A stretch of 64,000 bases of DNA from DATLRC01 sp035478435 (GCA_035478435.1 DATIJT010000009.1:200362-264361); one strand, 5' to 3'. Numbered from the stretch's first letter, positions 43,160 through 52,026 are shown. Notes: generated from the letters alone by a model not told the origin. Translations and numbers: made by a program.

Positions 43160-43251
43160 TTTAATATCTAATGGTTAATCTTGCGTGTCTGTAAAATTTC
43201 TTACAGTAAATTATGGTTGTTGGTTAAAAAGATGTAGTGGTATTGACTACA
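43160..43251 (-). promoter_or_regulatory. Conserved protease leader/operator, copy 1
   Basis: A 92-bp sequence shared with three other protease genes. On the sense strand it runs from TGTAGT through a Py-rich ACCAACAACC, a palindrome CTGTAA-N6-TTACAG (43189-43206, perfect here), to AGATATTAAA. Its right end is about 30 nt before the start codon. Probably promoter plus operator; no textbook -35/-10 pair is evident. Confidence 0.8.
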
Positions 43252-43363
43252 AATTTGTTATGTGGCTAATCCCCCGCCTAAGTTTCCCGACGGTTACATC
43301 AACAATTTATGGCCGTCAATCCTGGCGTTAGACTTATGGCTCAAATTATAACAAGCGGCTAAT

Positions 43364-44284
43364 TTAAAGCCTGAAATCCCTGAAGGCGGGGATAAGGTTT
43401 TCGAGTGTCGATTGCTTGGAACTATTCCCCTCCGTAAGCGTTTCGGCCTGGGCACTTATCAAGCCCGAGAGAAGCTTTCGCGTCTCTGGGGATTGCCTGT
43501 TAAACGTTGCCTTGAACTCAGGATAATGGTCGGGTGATAGGATATAAATTAATGATTGGTAGACCTGGTTAGCAGTAAGTACAACGGAGGGGGCATTAGG
43601 GTCACCTCTAGTTATAGTATCGCTCACACGAGTATGGGGAGAATAATTTTCTTGCCATAGAATAAACTCCCAACGGCGCTCTAAAACACCATCGCAAGAT
43701 AACCGCTTAAAGGCCTCCGTGTAGGCGCGGCTAGTTGGGCTATCTGGGTGGGCGCCAACTTTTTCCCAATAACCTTTCTCCCCCAATAAAGCTTCCGCAA
43801 TGGCTGTTGCCGGTTCGTTGGGGGTTTTCGGATTAGTTATGACCGAGCCGTAAATTTGCAGTTCCCCCTTATCGAAGGTAGCTAGGCGGTCCCCTTGCCC
43901 ATAGGATTTTCCGATTATTCGAAGGCTGGTTGGCGAAACAAGCCGGTTGGCTTCTTCAATCAAATCTTGCAAGGGTTTAATTTTAGCGGCCTCTAGGTTC
44001 GCGTCATTAATTATCTTAGATCCTTCTACTTGCGGCGCGGCTAGGTTGTAGGGCGCTTCTGGCGTCGGGTTGGGCGGAGCGTCTGGCCCAGGGCTGGGGC
44101 ACTCAGGGGCATAAATAGCCGGGCCTGGACGGTTCCAAAAGACCGCCGCGCTTACTCCAGCGGCTACAACAAACCCCGCCAAACACAACCCTGCTATCCC
44201 GGCAGTTCTCGTCCGGCTTATGCCGCCGGTGGATTCAGGGTAGGCATCGGCGCTGTGAGAGCCAAGCTCAACAATATCAGGCAT
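43364..44284 (-). CDS. Membrane-anchored partner protein 1 of the protease array
   Basis: A 306-residue protein of unknown family. A short cytoplasmic N-terminus (MPDIVELG) precedes a membrane helix at about 28-50, then a Pro-rich linker with CPSPGPDAPP and an outside helical domain. Residues about 115-220 match protein 2 of the array: SPTSLRIIG, then GYWEKVG....SRAYTEAFKRLSCDG....W. Two Cys outside. It lies between proteases 2 and 1 with about 220 bp to the next protease and its own upstream gap of 92 bp. A role as regulator, inhibitor or anchor of the proteases is only inferred from position. Confidence 0.8.
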   Translation of the reverse strand: MPDIVELGSHSADAYPESTGGISRTRTAGIAGLCLAGFVVAAGVSAAVFWNRPGPAIYAPECPSPGPDAPPNPTPEAPYNLAAPQVEGSKIINDANLEAAKIKPLQDLIEEANRLVSPTSLRIIGKSYGQGDRLATFDKGELQIYGSVITNPKTPNEPATAIAEALLGEKGYWEKVGAHPDSPTSRAYTEAFKRLSCDGVLERRWEFILWQENYSPHTRVSDTITRGDPNAPSVVLTANQVYQSLIYILSPDHYPEFKATFNRQSPETRKLLSGLISAQAETLTEGNSSKQSTLENLIPAFRDFRL

Positions 44285-44376
44285 TTTAATTCACTAACTA
44301 TTTAAACTAACTCATTAATACTCATGCAAAAGCACTATATTTAGTATACGTCAATATAAAGGGCTTGTCTAGATGC

Positions 44377-45546
44377 TTAGAATAGGTTGTGGCAGGCGGC
44401 AGGGTTAGGGGTTCCGTCAGGCAGACCAATTTGCTTATATATCCAGTTCATTTCATTGCTAATGGAACCGCCGGTGGCTGATAGCGTCGCGTTCGCATCT
44501 ACGGCAGGATCCGCTAAACGGGTAAAGGTAGCCAAAGCATCATCAATACTTACGTCCGTGTCCATCGGCCCCGCTTCTACTGGCATCAGATTAGCGTATA
44601 CCATATCTGGGGCTGCCAAAACCGCCAATTCGTCAATAGTACCGACTGTCGGCAAAGAGGTTATGGATTCGGTACTGGGTACAGTTATGCTGTTTGGGTC
44701 GGGAACGGTTGGTAGAGGCGTGGTAGCAATCAGCGGGTCGGTGAGATAAGTCTGGCTGCTGGTGCTGGAAGTCGTGTCGGTTGTCGGCGCCAGGTTGCAG
44801 CCACCGCCACTGCCCGACCTCCAACTGTAGACCACCCCAATACCAACTTTATCGTCCTTATTAGGGGTGGCAGGGCAACTTTTATCGTTGCATGTTGCGT
44901 AACTCATTATGGGGCCAACACATGTTTTATAACAGGAGGGGTGATCCAAGCCTAGTACGTGGCCAAACTCATGCACGCCAGCATACAGCCATGTCTTGGT
45001 CAATTCTTTAGTATTGGGTACATCGACATTCATAAAAACAACCCCTGAGTTAAGCTGGCAGAAGGCTTCATCATCGGTTACACAGCCACCGGCTCCCAGA
45101 TTATTCACAGCCTTAGGGGTATATCCCTTGTGATAGCCATAAATTACAATGTCGGTTTTCGCCGAACAAGCGGCAACGGTTAGTTTAACAGGCGGAATAC
45201 CATTCCATACATTAGCGGCAGCTTTAATGGCTGGTTGGCGATCCGCCGACAAAGGAACGGCACTTACCGAACCAGAAGTCGTCTTAATTGTATGGGCGCC
45301 CTGCGCGAAACAATAGGTCAAGGAAGCGACATTCCGCCAGCCTAGATAGTAAGACATAATCTTACACTTATAGGAATCAGTGTTAGGTTCGCAGCCGCTG
45401 AGGGCGAAAACCGGTTGGACCATACCTAGGCTTATGGCCAAAGCGGCAACTAAGCTCAAGCTAGTTGTGGCTAGCCAGGCTTTTGGCTTATTTTTTGGTT
45501 TATGCCTATAGCTAATTAAATTGCCGGTTGTGGTTCTTAAACTCAT
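44377..45546 (-). CDS. Secreted matrixin-like zinc metalloprotease 2
   Basis: 389 residues with a signal peptide (about 1-49, ending QPVFALS), zinc site His192-Glu193-x-x-His196...His202 (VHEFGHVLGLDHP) and Met-turn IMSYATC (Met214). Conserved ASLTYCF, CSAKTDI and GGGCNL match the other copies. The tail TDPLIATTPLPTVPDPNS and the end NEMNWIYKQIGLPDG resemble protease 3 more than 1 and 4. AGGAGAG precedes the ATG and the conserved leader is at 45574-45665. Active-site residues are intact, so it should be a working enzyme. Confidence 0.88.
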   Translation of the reverse strand: MSLRTTTGNLISYRHKPKNKPKAWLATTSLSLVAALAISLGMVQPVFALSGCEPNTDSYKCKIMSYYLGWRNVASLTYCFAQGAHTIKTTSGSVSAVPLSADRQPAIKAAANVWNGIPPVKLTVAACSAKTDIVIYGYHKGYTPKAVNNLGAGGCVTDDEAFCQLNSGVVFMNVDVPNTKELTKTWLYAGVHEFGHVLGLDHPSCYKTCVGPIMSYATCNDKSCPATPNKDDKVGIGVVYSWRSGSGGGCNLAPTTDTTSSTSSQTYLTDPLIATTPLPTVPDPNSITVPSTESITSLPTVGTIDELAVLAAPDMVYANLMPVEAGPMDTDVSIDDALATFTRLADPAVDANATLSATGGSISNEMNWIYKQIGLPDGTPNPAACHNLF

Positions 45547-45573
45547 TACTACTCTCCTGGAAATTAATTAGGA

Positions 45574-45665
45574 TTTAATATCTACATGTTGTTTCTAGAT
45601 GTCTGTAAGATTTTTTACAATAAGTTGTGGTTGTTGGTTAAAAATTTGGGGTGGAATTTACTACA
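45574..45665 (-). promoter_or_regulatory. Conserved protease leader/operator, copy 2
   Basis: 92 bp, aligned without gaps over most of its length to copies 1, 3 and 4. The palindrome reads TTGTAA-N6-TTACAG on the sense strand (45603-45620). Confidence 0.8.
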
Positions 45666-45789
45666 ACAGTTCTACTTCTTTCTTATGCGGCAAAAAACTT
45701 AGTTTTGGCTTAAAAGCCCGCGTACCAGAACCTAGCTTTTTAAAGTTCATATCACGCTTATCTATATAAGAGCCTCTGTGACAACCCTA

Positions 45790-46623
45790 CTAGGGCTGGA
45801 ATTCTGAGAGCCCCGGTAGGAGGCTGGCTAAAGCCGCCTGGTTAGCCCCAGTATCCGTCATAAGTGTCGCTGCCGCGCTACTTACCAAGTTGTCGAATAG
45901 CCGCCGGTTTGATTGCTGTCTGATATTAGCTTTAAGCGCGGATGGAAAATAGCGCGCTTCTGTCAGTACCGCGGCGTAGATACCCTCAGCAGAACACCCA
46001 ATATCCTGATCCATACGTATATTAGTGTAAGCCCCCAGCCCTACAATACCTGCCCATTTCAAATCTAAAGTCCCACCACAAGATAAGCGCCCGAAAGCTT
46101 CCATGAAGGCCCGGCTAGCCTTGGAATTGCGCTTGGTTGCTACGTTTTCCCAATAAGATTTGCGCATTAAGCCTTCAAAGGCTAAAACTTCAGCTTCATT
46201 GCTAAACCTAGGGCTAGTTAGCGTAGGGCTGGCTTGTGTAAGATTACCCGTCTTATCAAAACTAAAAGTCGCCCTCTCTTCATAGCCTCCAAGCGGCGGT
46301 TTGAATATCGTAACACTGGTAGCGGAAACAAACCGGCCAACCTGCCCCGCCATATCATTCAGCCGGCTGAGTTCGGCCGGGTCTATTGGGACTTCGCTGA
46401 CTACTTCGCTTGGCCCCGCGTGTTGCGCGCTTAAGGCAAACGGGGGGGCCGTATCGGGACTGGGCGTACATTCAATCTTAGGAGCGACACTAACATGAGG
46501 AGTGTCCCTGCGCATCCCGAAATGAACCGCCGTGGCTACAGCTACCACAGCTGCCCCAATTTCTAGCAGTTTTATTGTCTTATTTCCAGTCGTTTCTCGG
46601 CCTAGTGCAGCTATATCAGACAT
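45790..46623 (-). CDS. Membrane-anchored partner protein 2 of the protease array
   Basis: 277 residues: cytoplasmic start MSDIAALGRET, membrane helix about 17-36, an outside linker with one Cys (KIECTPSPDTAPP) and a helical domain homologous to partner 1 (SATSVTIF; SYWENVA....SRAFMEAFGRLSCGG....W). The C-terminal part differs more. It lies between proteases 3 and 2. Not recognised as a known family; the shared domain argues that partners 1 and 2 duplicated together with their proteases. Confidence 0.8.
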   Translation of the reverse strand: MSDIAALGRETTGNKTIKLLEIGAAVVAVATAVHFGMRRDTPHVSVAPKIECTPSPDTAPPFALSAQHAGPSEVVSEVPIDPAELSRLNDMAGQVGRFVSATSVTIFKPPLGGYEERATFSFDKTGNLTQASPTLTSPRFSNEAEVLAFEGLMRKSYWENVATKRNSKASRAFMEAFGRLSCGGTLDLKWAGIVGLGAYTNIRMDQDIGCSAEGIYAAVLTEARYFPSALKANIRQQSNRRLFDNLVSSAAATLMTDTGANQAALASLLPGLSEFQP

Positions 46624-46701
46624 GACATTTTATTGAATTAGCTTAACTCTATATCGTTTTAACAGATATTTTACTTATAATAACACAGTGTCACCTAGAT
46701 A

Positions 46702-47853
46702 TCAATTACAGGCGGCTGGATTCGGTGTGTTTTCTGGTAAATTGGCCTGGTCATACACCCACTGTATTTCGTTACTTAGGGAGCCGCCGGTCGCTTCTAA
46801 TGTAGCGTAGGCGTCAACGCTAGGGTCAGCCAACCGGTTGACCATATCTAAGGCCCCGCTGACCGCGTCTCCAGTGATAGGGGGAGCTACCGGACCCTTT
46901 TCTTCTGGATCACGTATATAGTCGGTTCCATATACAAGATCGTCCATGCTAGGGACAGTCAAGGTACTGTTGAGTGTGGGTAGTGGCGATGTAAGGACAG
47001 TTGAGTTGGGTAAGGCTGGCACAAGCGTGCCAGGGTCAGGTATGGTTGGTAAAGGCGTGGTGGTAAGTAGCGGGTCAGTTAAGTAGGTTTGAGTACTGAT
47101 GCTGGTACTACTGTCCGCTGGGATTAGTAGGTCGCAGGTGCCTCCCCCGCCCGGCGTCCAGCCATAGACTACTTGGATGCCCACGATATCATCGTTATTA
47201 GGCGTAGCTGGACAGTGTGAACTATCCGGACAGGTAGCATAACTCATAACAGGGCCTTTGCACGTGTTATTACAGGGGTGGGCAAGCCCAAGAACATGGC
47301 CGAATTCGTGTACTGCAGTGTGGAGCAAATACTGGGCATTGTCTTTGCTGTTGGGTATATCGATATTAAGGTGAATAAGTCCGGACCCTGCGTAACACCA
47401 ATCTTTTCCGTCATTAGTACACGAAGCTATCCCACCGTAACCATCGGCGCCGTCATGGTAGGCATAGACCTGGATATCAGTTTTCGCGGAACAAGACGTA
47501 GCAGTAAGTTTAACTGCGATTTTGGGATTATCATTCCAGATGTTAGCGGCGGCCTTTACGCTGGCCATACGGTCAGCGGGCAGGGCTGAACCGTACGTAT
47601 GTGAACCGTCGGAATTATAAGTTGTGTGGTCTCTCTGGGGAAAACAGTATGTCAAGGAGGTGACATTGTGCCAGCCCCATTTATAATTCATTATCAAGCA
47701 ATGATAAGAATTCTGGGCTGGTTCACAGCCGCTGAGGGCGAAAACCGGCTGGACCGGCCCTAGAAGCATGATGATGCTGCCTATTAAGCTAAGTATAGCC
47801 GTGGCTAGCCAGCTTTTTGACCTAGTCTTTTTAATTATAGTTTTTAGGTTCAT
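46702..47853 (-). CDS. Secreted matrixin-like zinc metalloprotease 3
   Basis: 383 residues; signal peptide about 1-41 (ends QPVFALSG), zinc site His182-Glu183-x-x-His186...His192 (VHEFGHVLGLAHP), Met-turn VMSYATC (Met203), CSAKTDI strand and a Pro/Thr-rich tail (PLPTIPDPGTLVP). It ends NEIQWVYDQANLPEN...NPAACN. A GTAGGAGAG ribosome-binding site and the conserved leader (47887-47979) precede it. Intact catalytic residues. Confidence 0.88.
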   Translation of the reverse strand: MNLKTIIKKTRSKSWLATAILSLIGSIIMLLGPVQPVFALSGCEPAQNSYHCLIMNYKWGWHNVTSLTYCFPQRDHTTYNSDGSHTYGSALPADRMASVKAAANIWNDNPKIAVKLTATSCSAKTDIQVYAYHDGADGYGGIASCTNDGKDWCYAGSGLIHLNIDIPNSKDNAQYLLHTAVHEFGHVLGLAHPCNNTCKGPVMSYATCPDSSHCPATPNNDDIVGIQVVYGWTPGGGGTCDLLIPADSSTSISTQTYLTDPLLTTTPLPTIPDPGTLVPALPNSTVLTSPLPTLNSTLTVPSMDDLVYGTDYIRDPEEKGPVAPPITGDAVSGALDMVNRLADPSVDAYATLEATGGSLSNEIQWVYDQANLPENTPNPAACN

Positions 47854-47886
47854 GGGTTGTACTCTCCTACCTAAAATTAATTAGGA

Positions 47887-47979
47887 TTTAATATCTACCT
47901 GCTGTTTTTAGCTGTCTGTAAGATTTTTCACAATAAATTGTGGTTGTTGGTCAAAAAAATTATGGTGGAATTTACTACA
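47887..47979 (-). promoter_or_regulatory. Conserved protease leader/operator, copy 3
   Basis: 93 bp. The palindrome reads TTGTGA-N6-TTACAG on the sense strand (47916-47933), one change from copy 2. Confidence 0.8.
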
Positions 47980-48057
47980 ATGTGAGAACTATTTAGTGGG
48001 GCTATATTTCCTGATTGGCTTGTAGTATTTAGTTTACCCGAAAGTCTGTTGAGCATA

Positions 48058-48579
48058 TTACATTTTGAAATCAAACGGAATTCCGGGTTGGATCCTGTAG
48101 GTATAAAAGTTGCCAGCAGTGCTGGTACAAGACAAATAGGTCGTTGTATGTTCCGTGGCGTTGACTTTAGGTTGGCTAATATCGAGCTGGGTTTGGGCGG
48201 GAACTATTTTTGAACCAATAATTTTAAAGTGTTGGGTTGGCAAATCCGCTGGCGGTTCCAGGACACAGCTAAAACTAGCGTCGGGCTGTGGCGAATACTG
48301 TCCGTCGATTAATTTATTACCTAAAAACCTAAGCGGTAGCGGGTCGAGTAAGGTATCGTCTTTACCTATAGTCATTTCAATCGGTGTCGGGTTTGCCGCC
48401 TTATGCTTGGACTGGCCTACTAATACTCGCTCGATTACTGGCTCGATCATCCAACCTACCGCTAGAGCGAGGAAGCATGTCACAAAACCTACCTGCAAGC
48501 CTCTTCTATATTCAGAACCTCTCGGATGCTGGCGACGGGATTTTGGAGATATGTCTAAAATGTCGGGTGTTGAAGCCAT
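48058..48579 (-). CDS. Membrane-anchored partner protein 3 of the protease array
   Basis: 173 residues: a ~27-residue basic cytoplasmic start (MASTPDILDISPKSRRQHP), a membrane helix about 29-50 and a short outside domain with two Cys (SFSCVLEPPA; TYLSCTSTAGN). It lacks the helical domain of partners 1 and 2, so it shares only topology and position (after protease 4, before protease 3). Unknown family. Confidence 0.75.
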   Translation of the reverse strand: MASTPDILDISPKSRRQHPRGSEYRRGLQVGFVTCFLALAVGWMIEPVIERVLVGQSKHKAANPTPIEMTIGKDDTLLDPLPLRFLGNKLIDGQYSPQPDASFSCVLEPPADLPTQHFKIIGSKIVPAQTQLDISQPKVNATEHTTTYLSCTSTAGNFYTYRIQPGIPFDFKM

Positions 48580-48623
48580 ATTTTATATGTTACAACAATT
48601 TATACGTATGTCAATGTCATATT

Positions 48624-48655
48624 GGGAGTGGCGCCCAAGTTGCCGCGCCACTCCC
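48624..48655 (-). terminator. Strong hairpin after protease 4
   Basis: GGGAGTGGCGC (48624-48634) and GCGCCACTCCC (48645-48655) form a perfect 11-bp GC-rich stem with a 10-nt loop just after the protease 4 stop. On the minus strand it is followed by AATATGACATTGACA, not a T-run, so it may attenuate rather than fully stop transcription into partner 3. Confidence 0.75.
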
Positions 48656-48668
48656 TCCGCCCAAAGGG

Positions 48669-49919
48669 CTATAAGCACGTCTGAGGTAAATCAGAACTGG
48701 AAACCGGGACACCGGTGGTCATGAAGACCCAGTCCATTTCATTTCTAATGGCACCTCCGCTAGCGACCAGGGTTTCATAGGCGTCAACGCGGGGGTCGGC
48801 TAGGCGCTGGATGGTATCTAGGGCACCGTTTATGGCACTTCCCGTGTCCGCGGGTATGAGTGAGGGTGGCACGCTCACTGCCACGAAGTCCGGTCCACTA
48901 TCTATCAGGTCTTCTACACTCGATACCAGTGTATTCGGATCAGGTACGCTGGTAACATTAACCGTAGGCGCAATGAGGGTGGCTACAGGGTCAGATACAG
49001 TTGGTACCAGCGTGCCAGGGTCGGGTATAGTTAGGCTGTTCGGATCTGGTAGAGGTGTGGTAGCAATTACGGGGTCAGTGAGGTAGCTTTGGATGCCGGT
49101 GCTAGAACTTGTGCCGGTTGTGGTCAACAAATTGCATCCACCGCCGCCATTGGGACTGGCTGGCCAACGGTAAACTTGCTGGATGCCGGCGATGTCGTCG
49201 TAGTTGGGGGCGTCAGAGCAATCATTCCATCCCGGGCAGGAGCCATAACTCATTACTGGGCCACCGCACTTATTATTGCAAGGTGAAGCCATAGGGTGCT
49301 GGAGGCCCAACACATGGCCAAACTCATGGATTGTGGCGTGGAGCCAAACTGTGGCAGTTGAGTCATTACTTGGTACGTCAATGTTAAATTCCATCTGCCC
49401 GGCATTGGCAGCGCAGTAGTCATTTTCAGGGCCGCTGTCATAAGAGGCGCAAGCACCCGAACCCAATTCACCGCCCGCCTTATTGCCCAAGTGGACAGCG
49501 TAAATCCTGATGTCTGTTTTGGAAGTACAGGCAGTAGGGCTAAGTTTGACTTGGAGTCCAGGCGTCGTACTCCAAGTGTTAGCGCCGGCATTGACATGGT
49601 CTTGGTAAGTAGCCGGAAGCGGGTAACCTTGGTGGTTGCCGTTAGCCCATTTGAGTACTTTATTCTTAGTCGGGAAGCAATAGGTTAAAGACGTGACGTT
49701 ATGCCAGCCGCGCGGATACTCGCTCATAACCTGGCAGTCGTAAGGTCCGCCGTCCGGCCGGCAACGGGCGGTATCGGCCAAAGCCGGCTGGACCATGCCT
49801 AAGCCCAGCACAAGCGTTGCCAAAATACTAAACGCAGTAGTCGCCAACCAACTTTTAGAGTTAATTTTTCGTTTATCACGATTGAGTATGGGGTTGTTAG
49901 TTAAGGTTTTTAAGTTCAT
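48669..49919 (-). CDS. Secreted matrixin-like zinc metalloprotease 4
   Basis: 416 residues; signal peptide about 1-48 (QPALADTA), zinc site His198-Glu199-x-x-His202...His208 (IHEFGHVLGLQHP) with a short insertion before the Met-turn VMSYGSC. Mature start ARCRPDGGPYDC and C-terminus (NEMDWVFMTTGVP, ending SSSDLPQTCL) are nearly the same as in protease 1, also at DNA level, suggesting recent duplication or gene conversion between the two ends of the array. CAGGAGA precedes the start; conserved leader at 49952-50045. Confidence 0.88.
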   Translation of the reverse strand: MNLKTLTNNPILNRDKRKINSKSWLATTAFSILATLVLGLGMVQPALADTARCRPDGGPYDCQVMSEYPRGWHNVTSLTYCFPTKNKVLKWANGNHQGYPLPATYQDHVNAGANTWSTTPGLQVKLSPTACTSKTDIRIYAVHLGNKAGGELGSGACASYDSGPENDYCAANAGQMEFNIDVPSNDSTATVWLHATIHEFGHVLGLQHPMASPCNNKCGGPVMSYGSCPGWNDCSDAPNYDDIAGIQQVYRWPASPNGGGGCNLLTTTGTSSSTGIQSYLTDPVIATTPLPDPNSLTIPDPGTLVPTVSDPVATLIAPTVNVTSVPDPNTLVSSVEDLIDSGPDFVAVSVPPSLIPADTGSAINGALDTIQRLADPRVDAYETLVASGGAIRNEMDWVFMTTGVPVSSSDLPQTCL

Positions 49920-49951
49920 ATCGCATGGTCTCCTGAAATATTTAATTAGAG

Positions 49952-50045
49952 TTTAATATCTGCCTGTTGTTTTTGGGTGTCTGTAGGATTTTTTACAATA
50001 AATCATGGTTGTTGGTCAAAAAAAATTATGGTGGAATTTACTACA
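49952..50045 (-). promoter_or_regulatory. Conserved protease leader/operator, copy 4
   Basis: 94 bp. The palindrome reads TTGTAA-N6-CTACAG on the sense strand (49981-49998). It contains TTTGACCAACAACC, whose TTGACC might serve as a -35, with TGTAAA 16 nt further as a weak -10. Confidence 0.8.
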
Positions 50046-50099
50046 TGTCCAAAGCCTTTTTGTTTTAGCAAAAATTAAGATTATTTATAGAGCGTCTAT

Positions 50100-50684
50100 T
50101 TAGCTGTAGATCGTGGGGTATTTAGCGTTTTCTTGGTCCAAGTACACAGTTAAGGCCTTAACGAGTTCGTCCGCCGATTCGCCGAAGATGATTTTGCTGT
50201 GCTGGCGCAGCGGCCGAGCCATGCCTAAAATGTGCTGGATTTCTTCGCTAATGCCACCGGCGCCTTGCAAAAAGCCAATCGGGGTTTCGCTCTCCATGGC
50301 AATGGTAAATTCGTGCAAAGTCCCAAGGCGCCCGCCTAAGCTAATGACCGCATCGCTGGAAGTGATCAGCAAGGTGTCGCGTCCAATGTAGTGCAGGCCA
50401 GTGTAAATAATCGAGTCATAGGCCTTCGTAGGCAACCTATATTTTAAGACATGTTCGATTTTGGAGGCCGCCGGGCTGATGCCAACGCTGACTTTGCCGC
50501 CGGCCGCCTTATAAGCTTCGGCGGCATAGTTGGGCAGGCCGACCGTGGCACCAGTCATCAGGGTGTGGCCGGCTTTGGCGATCGCCTTGCCCAGAGCCTG
50601 GGCTAACTCCAAGCCTTCTTCAACGCTGTCACCGTGAGCGGCACCGGAGACACAAAATTGGTATTTCCCACCATATTTCGCCAT
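50100..50684 (-). CDS. SLOG/LOG-type Rossmann-fold protein
   Basis: 194 residues of the SLOG superfamily (LOG/DprA-like, TIGR00725-type). N-terminal YQFCVSGAAHGDS, HTLMTGATVGLPNYAAEAYK and the nucleotide-binding GGRLGTLHEFTIAME (cf. PGGxGTxxE) are visible. Members include cytokinin-activating phosphoribohydrolases, but many have unknown substrates and I cannot choose here. The start is 5 nt after the stop of the 414-aa gene, so they form one operon. Confidence 0.82.
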   Translation of the reverse strand: MAKYGGKYQFCVSGAAHGDSVEEGLELAQALGKAIAKAGHTLMTGATVGLPNYAAEAYKAAGGKVSVGISPAASKIEHVLKYRLPTKAYDSIIYTGLHYIGRDTLLITSSDAVISLGGRLGTLHEFTIAMESETPIGFLQGAGGISEEIQHILGMARPLRQHSKIIFGESADELVKALTVYLDQENAKYPTIYS

Positions 50685-50689
50685 CTATT

Positions 50690-51934
50690 TTATACCGCCA
50701 CTTCCTGCTCGGCTAGTTCCGGCTGGAGTTCAGCGGCTACTGCCTGCTCCACTGTTTCGTGCTTCAAATACCGCAGCATCAGTTCATGCCACAAAGAGTG
50801 TCGAAAATAATGGACAATCCGCTTTTCAAAAGGCAATTTATTGCAATAGTTAAGGGCCGCGTCGATTATATTGAACGAAACTGGTTGGCTCCTGTGCAGC
50901 CAACTCAGGTGTCCAGTGTGGTGCCAAAACTCCAAACTCGGTTCAATCTGGCTCAAAGTCTCTTCAACTGCTGCCCAGGAAAAATCTTGGAGTTCGATAT
51001 GCGGCTCAAATAGCTCTTCGCGAAAACGCTGCGATAGACGAGCGTAGTAGCTTTGGATCAACTGCCACGGCACTGGTTGGTCGAGTAAATTTGTATTGAG
51101 GAGGGGTTCGGCAGTGACTACCGTTTGGACGATGGTCCCAAAATCATTTCGAACCTGGCAAAGTTTTAAAAAGGTACTGCTGGCGCGAATTTCGTTCAGG
51201 GCATGCAAAGCCAGTGTTAACGTAACGGTAGTTAAAGCAGCTGGCCGCTCGGCTGGCAAAGGCAGAATGATGATGGCCCCTAACTCCTTGAAGCTGAGAA
51301 TATTGTGGTGCTCCCGCGACACTACCGACTGGGCCAAGGCTTGCCAATGCTTCGAATCGGGTGTCACAATCTGTATTTGGCGGGGTTCAAAATCGCTAGC
51401 TTTGAGTTTCTTATACTGATCTAGCAAATTACGACGCCAAGCGGCACTTTCGCTTAGCCAAGCCGCGGCCAATAAATTAATAGCCGGCTCATGTTTCAGC
51501 ATGGAATCCAATGAGCGGTAACCGATTTGTCTCATAGCCCGTTTCGGCGGCTGTTTTTTAAGTAGGCTTTTTAAAACAGCGGTTTTTAGCGCGAAACAGC
51601 TTTTAGGAATTGATGCTTCCTTCAAAGCATGGACAATACCGGCGATCACATCTCCTTCAGCCGACACATAAGTGGCGGCGCGGGTTCGTAGAGCCTTTTC
51701 GAGTTTTGTGTCATCACTTTTAACCCGTTCTAGTAGGACGCCATAAAGTTCATGGGCGGTAGTGTCCTTGGGGTCAAGACCCAGGGCAGCCAGTTTGGCC
51801 TTAGTGGCCTGCAAAACTTCATTGCTCAAACGAATATCGGCGCTAGGGTGGCCGTTGACTGCTTCCAGCTTTTGGATGTCCAGCCGGAAGTTTGGTTCAC
51901 GCGCCCCTAATAATTCTGAGAGCAAGCGTGTCAT
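50690..51934 (-). CDS. Unknown 414-aa soluble protein
   Basis: I do not recognise this protein. It is helical and soluble, with a start LLSELLGAREPNFRLDIQKLE, a KAMRQIGY-like basic middle (KKQPPKRAMRQIGYRSLDSML) and a His-rich C-terminal segment (FWHHTGHLSWLHRS; IVHYFRHSLWHELMLRYLKHE). No membrane helix or known nucleotide-binding loop was seen. It is the first gene of a pair with the SLOG protein, which suggests a linked role. Confidence 0.75.
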   Translation of the reverse strand: MTRLLSELLGAREPNFRLDIQKLEAVNGHPSADIRLSNEVLQATKAKLAALGLDPKDTTAHELYGVLLERVKSDDTKLEKALRTRAATYVSAEGDVIAGIVHALKEASIPKSCFALKTAVLKSLLKKQPPKRAMRQIGYRSLDSMLKHEPAINLLAAAWLSESAAWRRNLLDQYKKLKASDFEPRQIQIVTPDSKHWQALAQSVVSREHHNILSFKELGAIIILPLPAERPAALTTVTLTLALHALNEIRASSTFLKLCQVRNDFGTIVQTVVTAEPLLNTNLLDQPVPWQLIQSYYARLSQRFREELFEPHIELQDFSWAAVEETLSQIEPSLEFWHHTGHLSWLHRSQPVSFNIIDAALNYCNKLPFEKRIVHYFRHSLWHELMLRYLKHETVEQAVAAELQPELAEQEVAV

Positions 51935-52026
51935 ATTTTATACTCGAATTTCATGGTTTTTATTTGCCTTTTGAACATAAGTAGTCCTAGTAGTAGATTA
52001 CCATAACCGTGATCAGGGTTAAAGGG

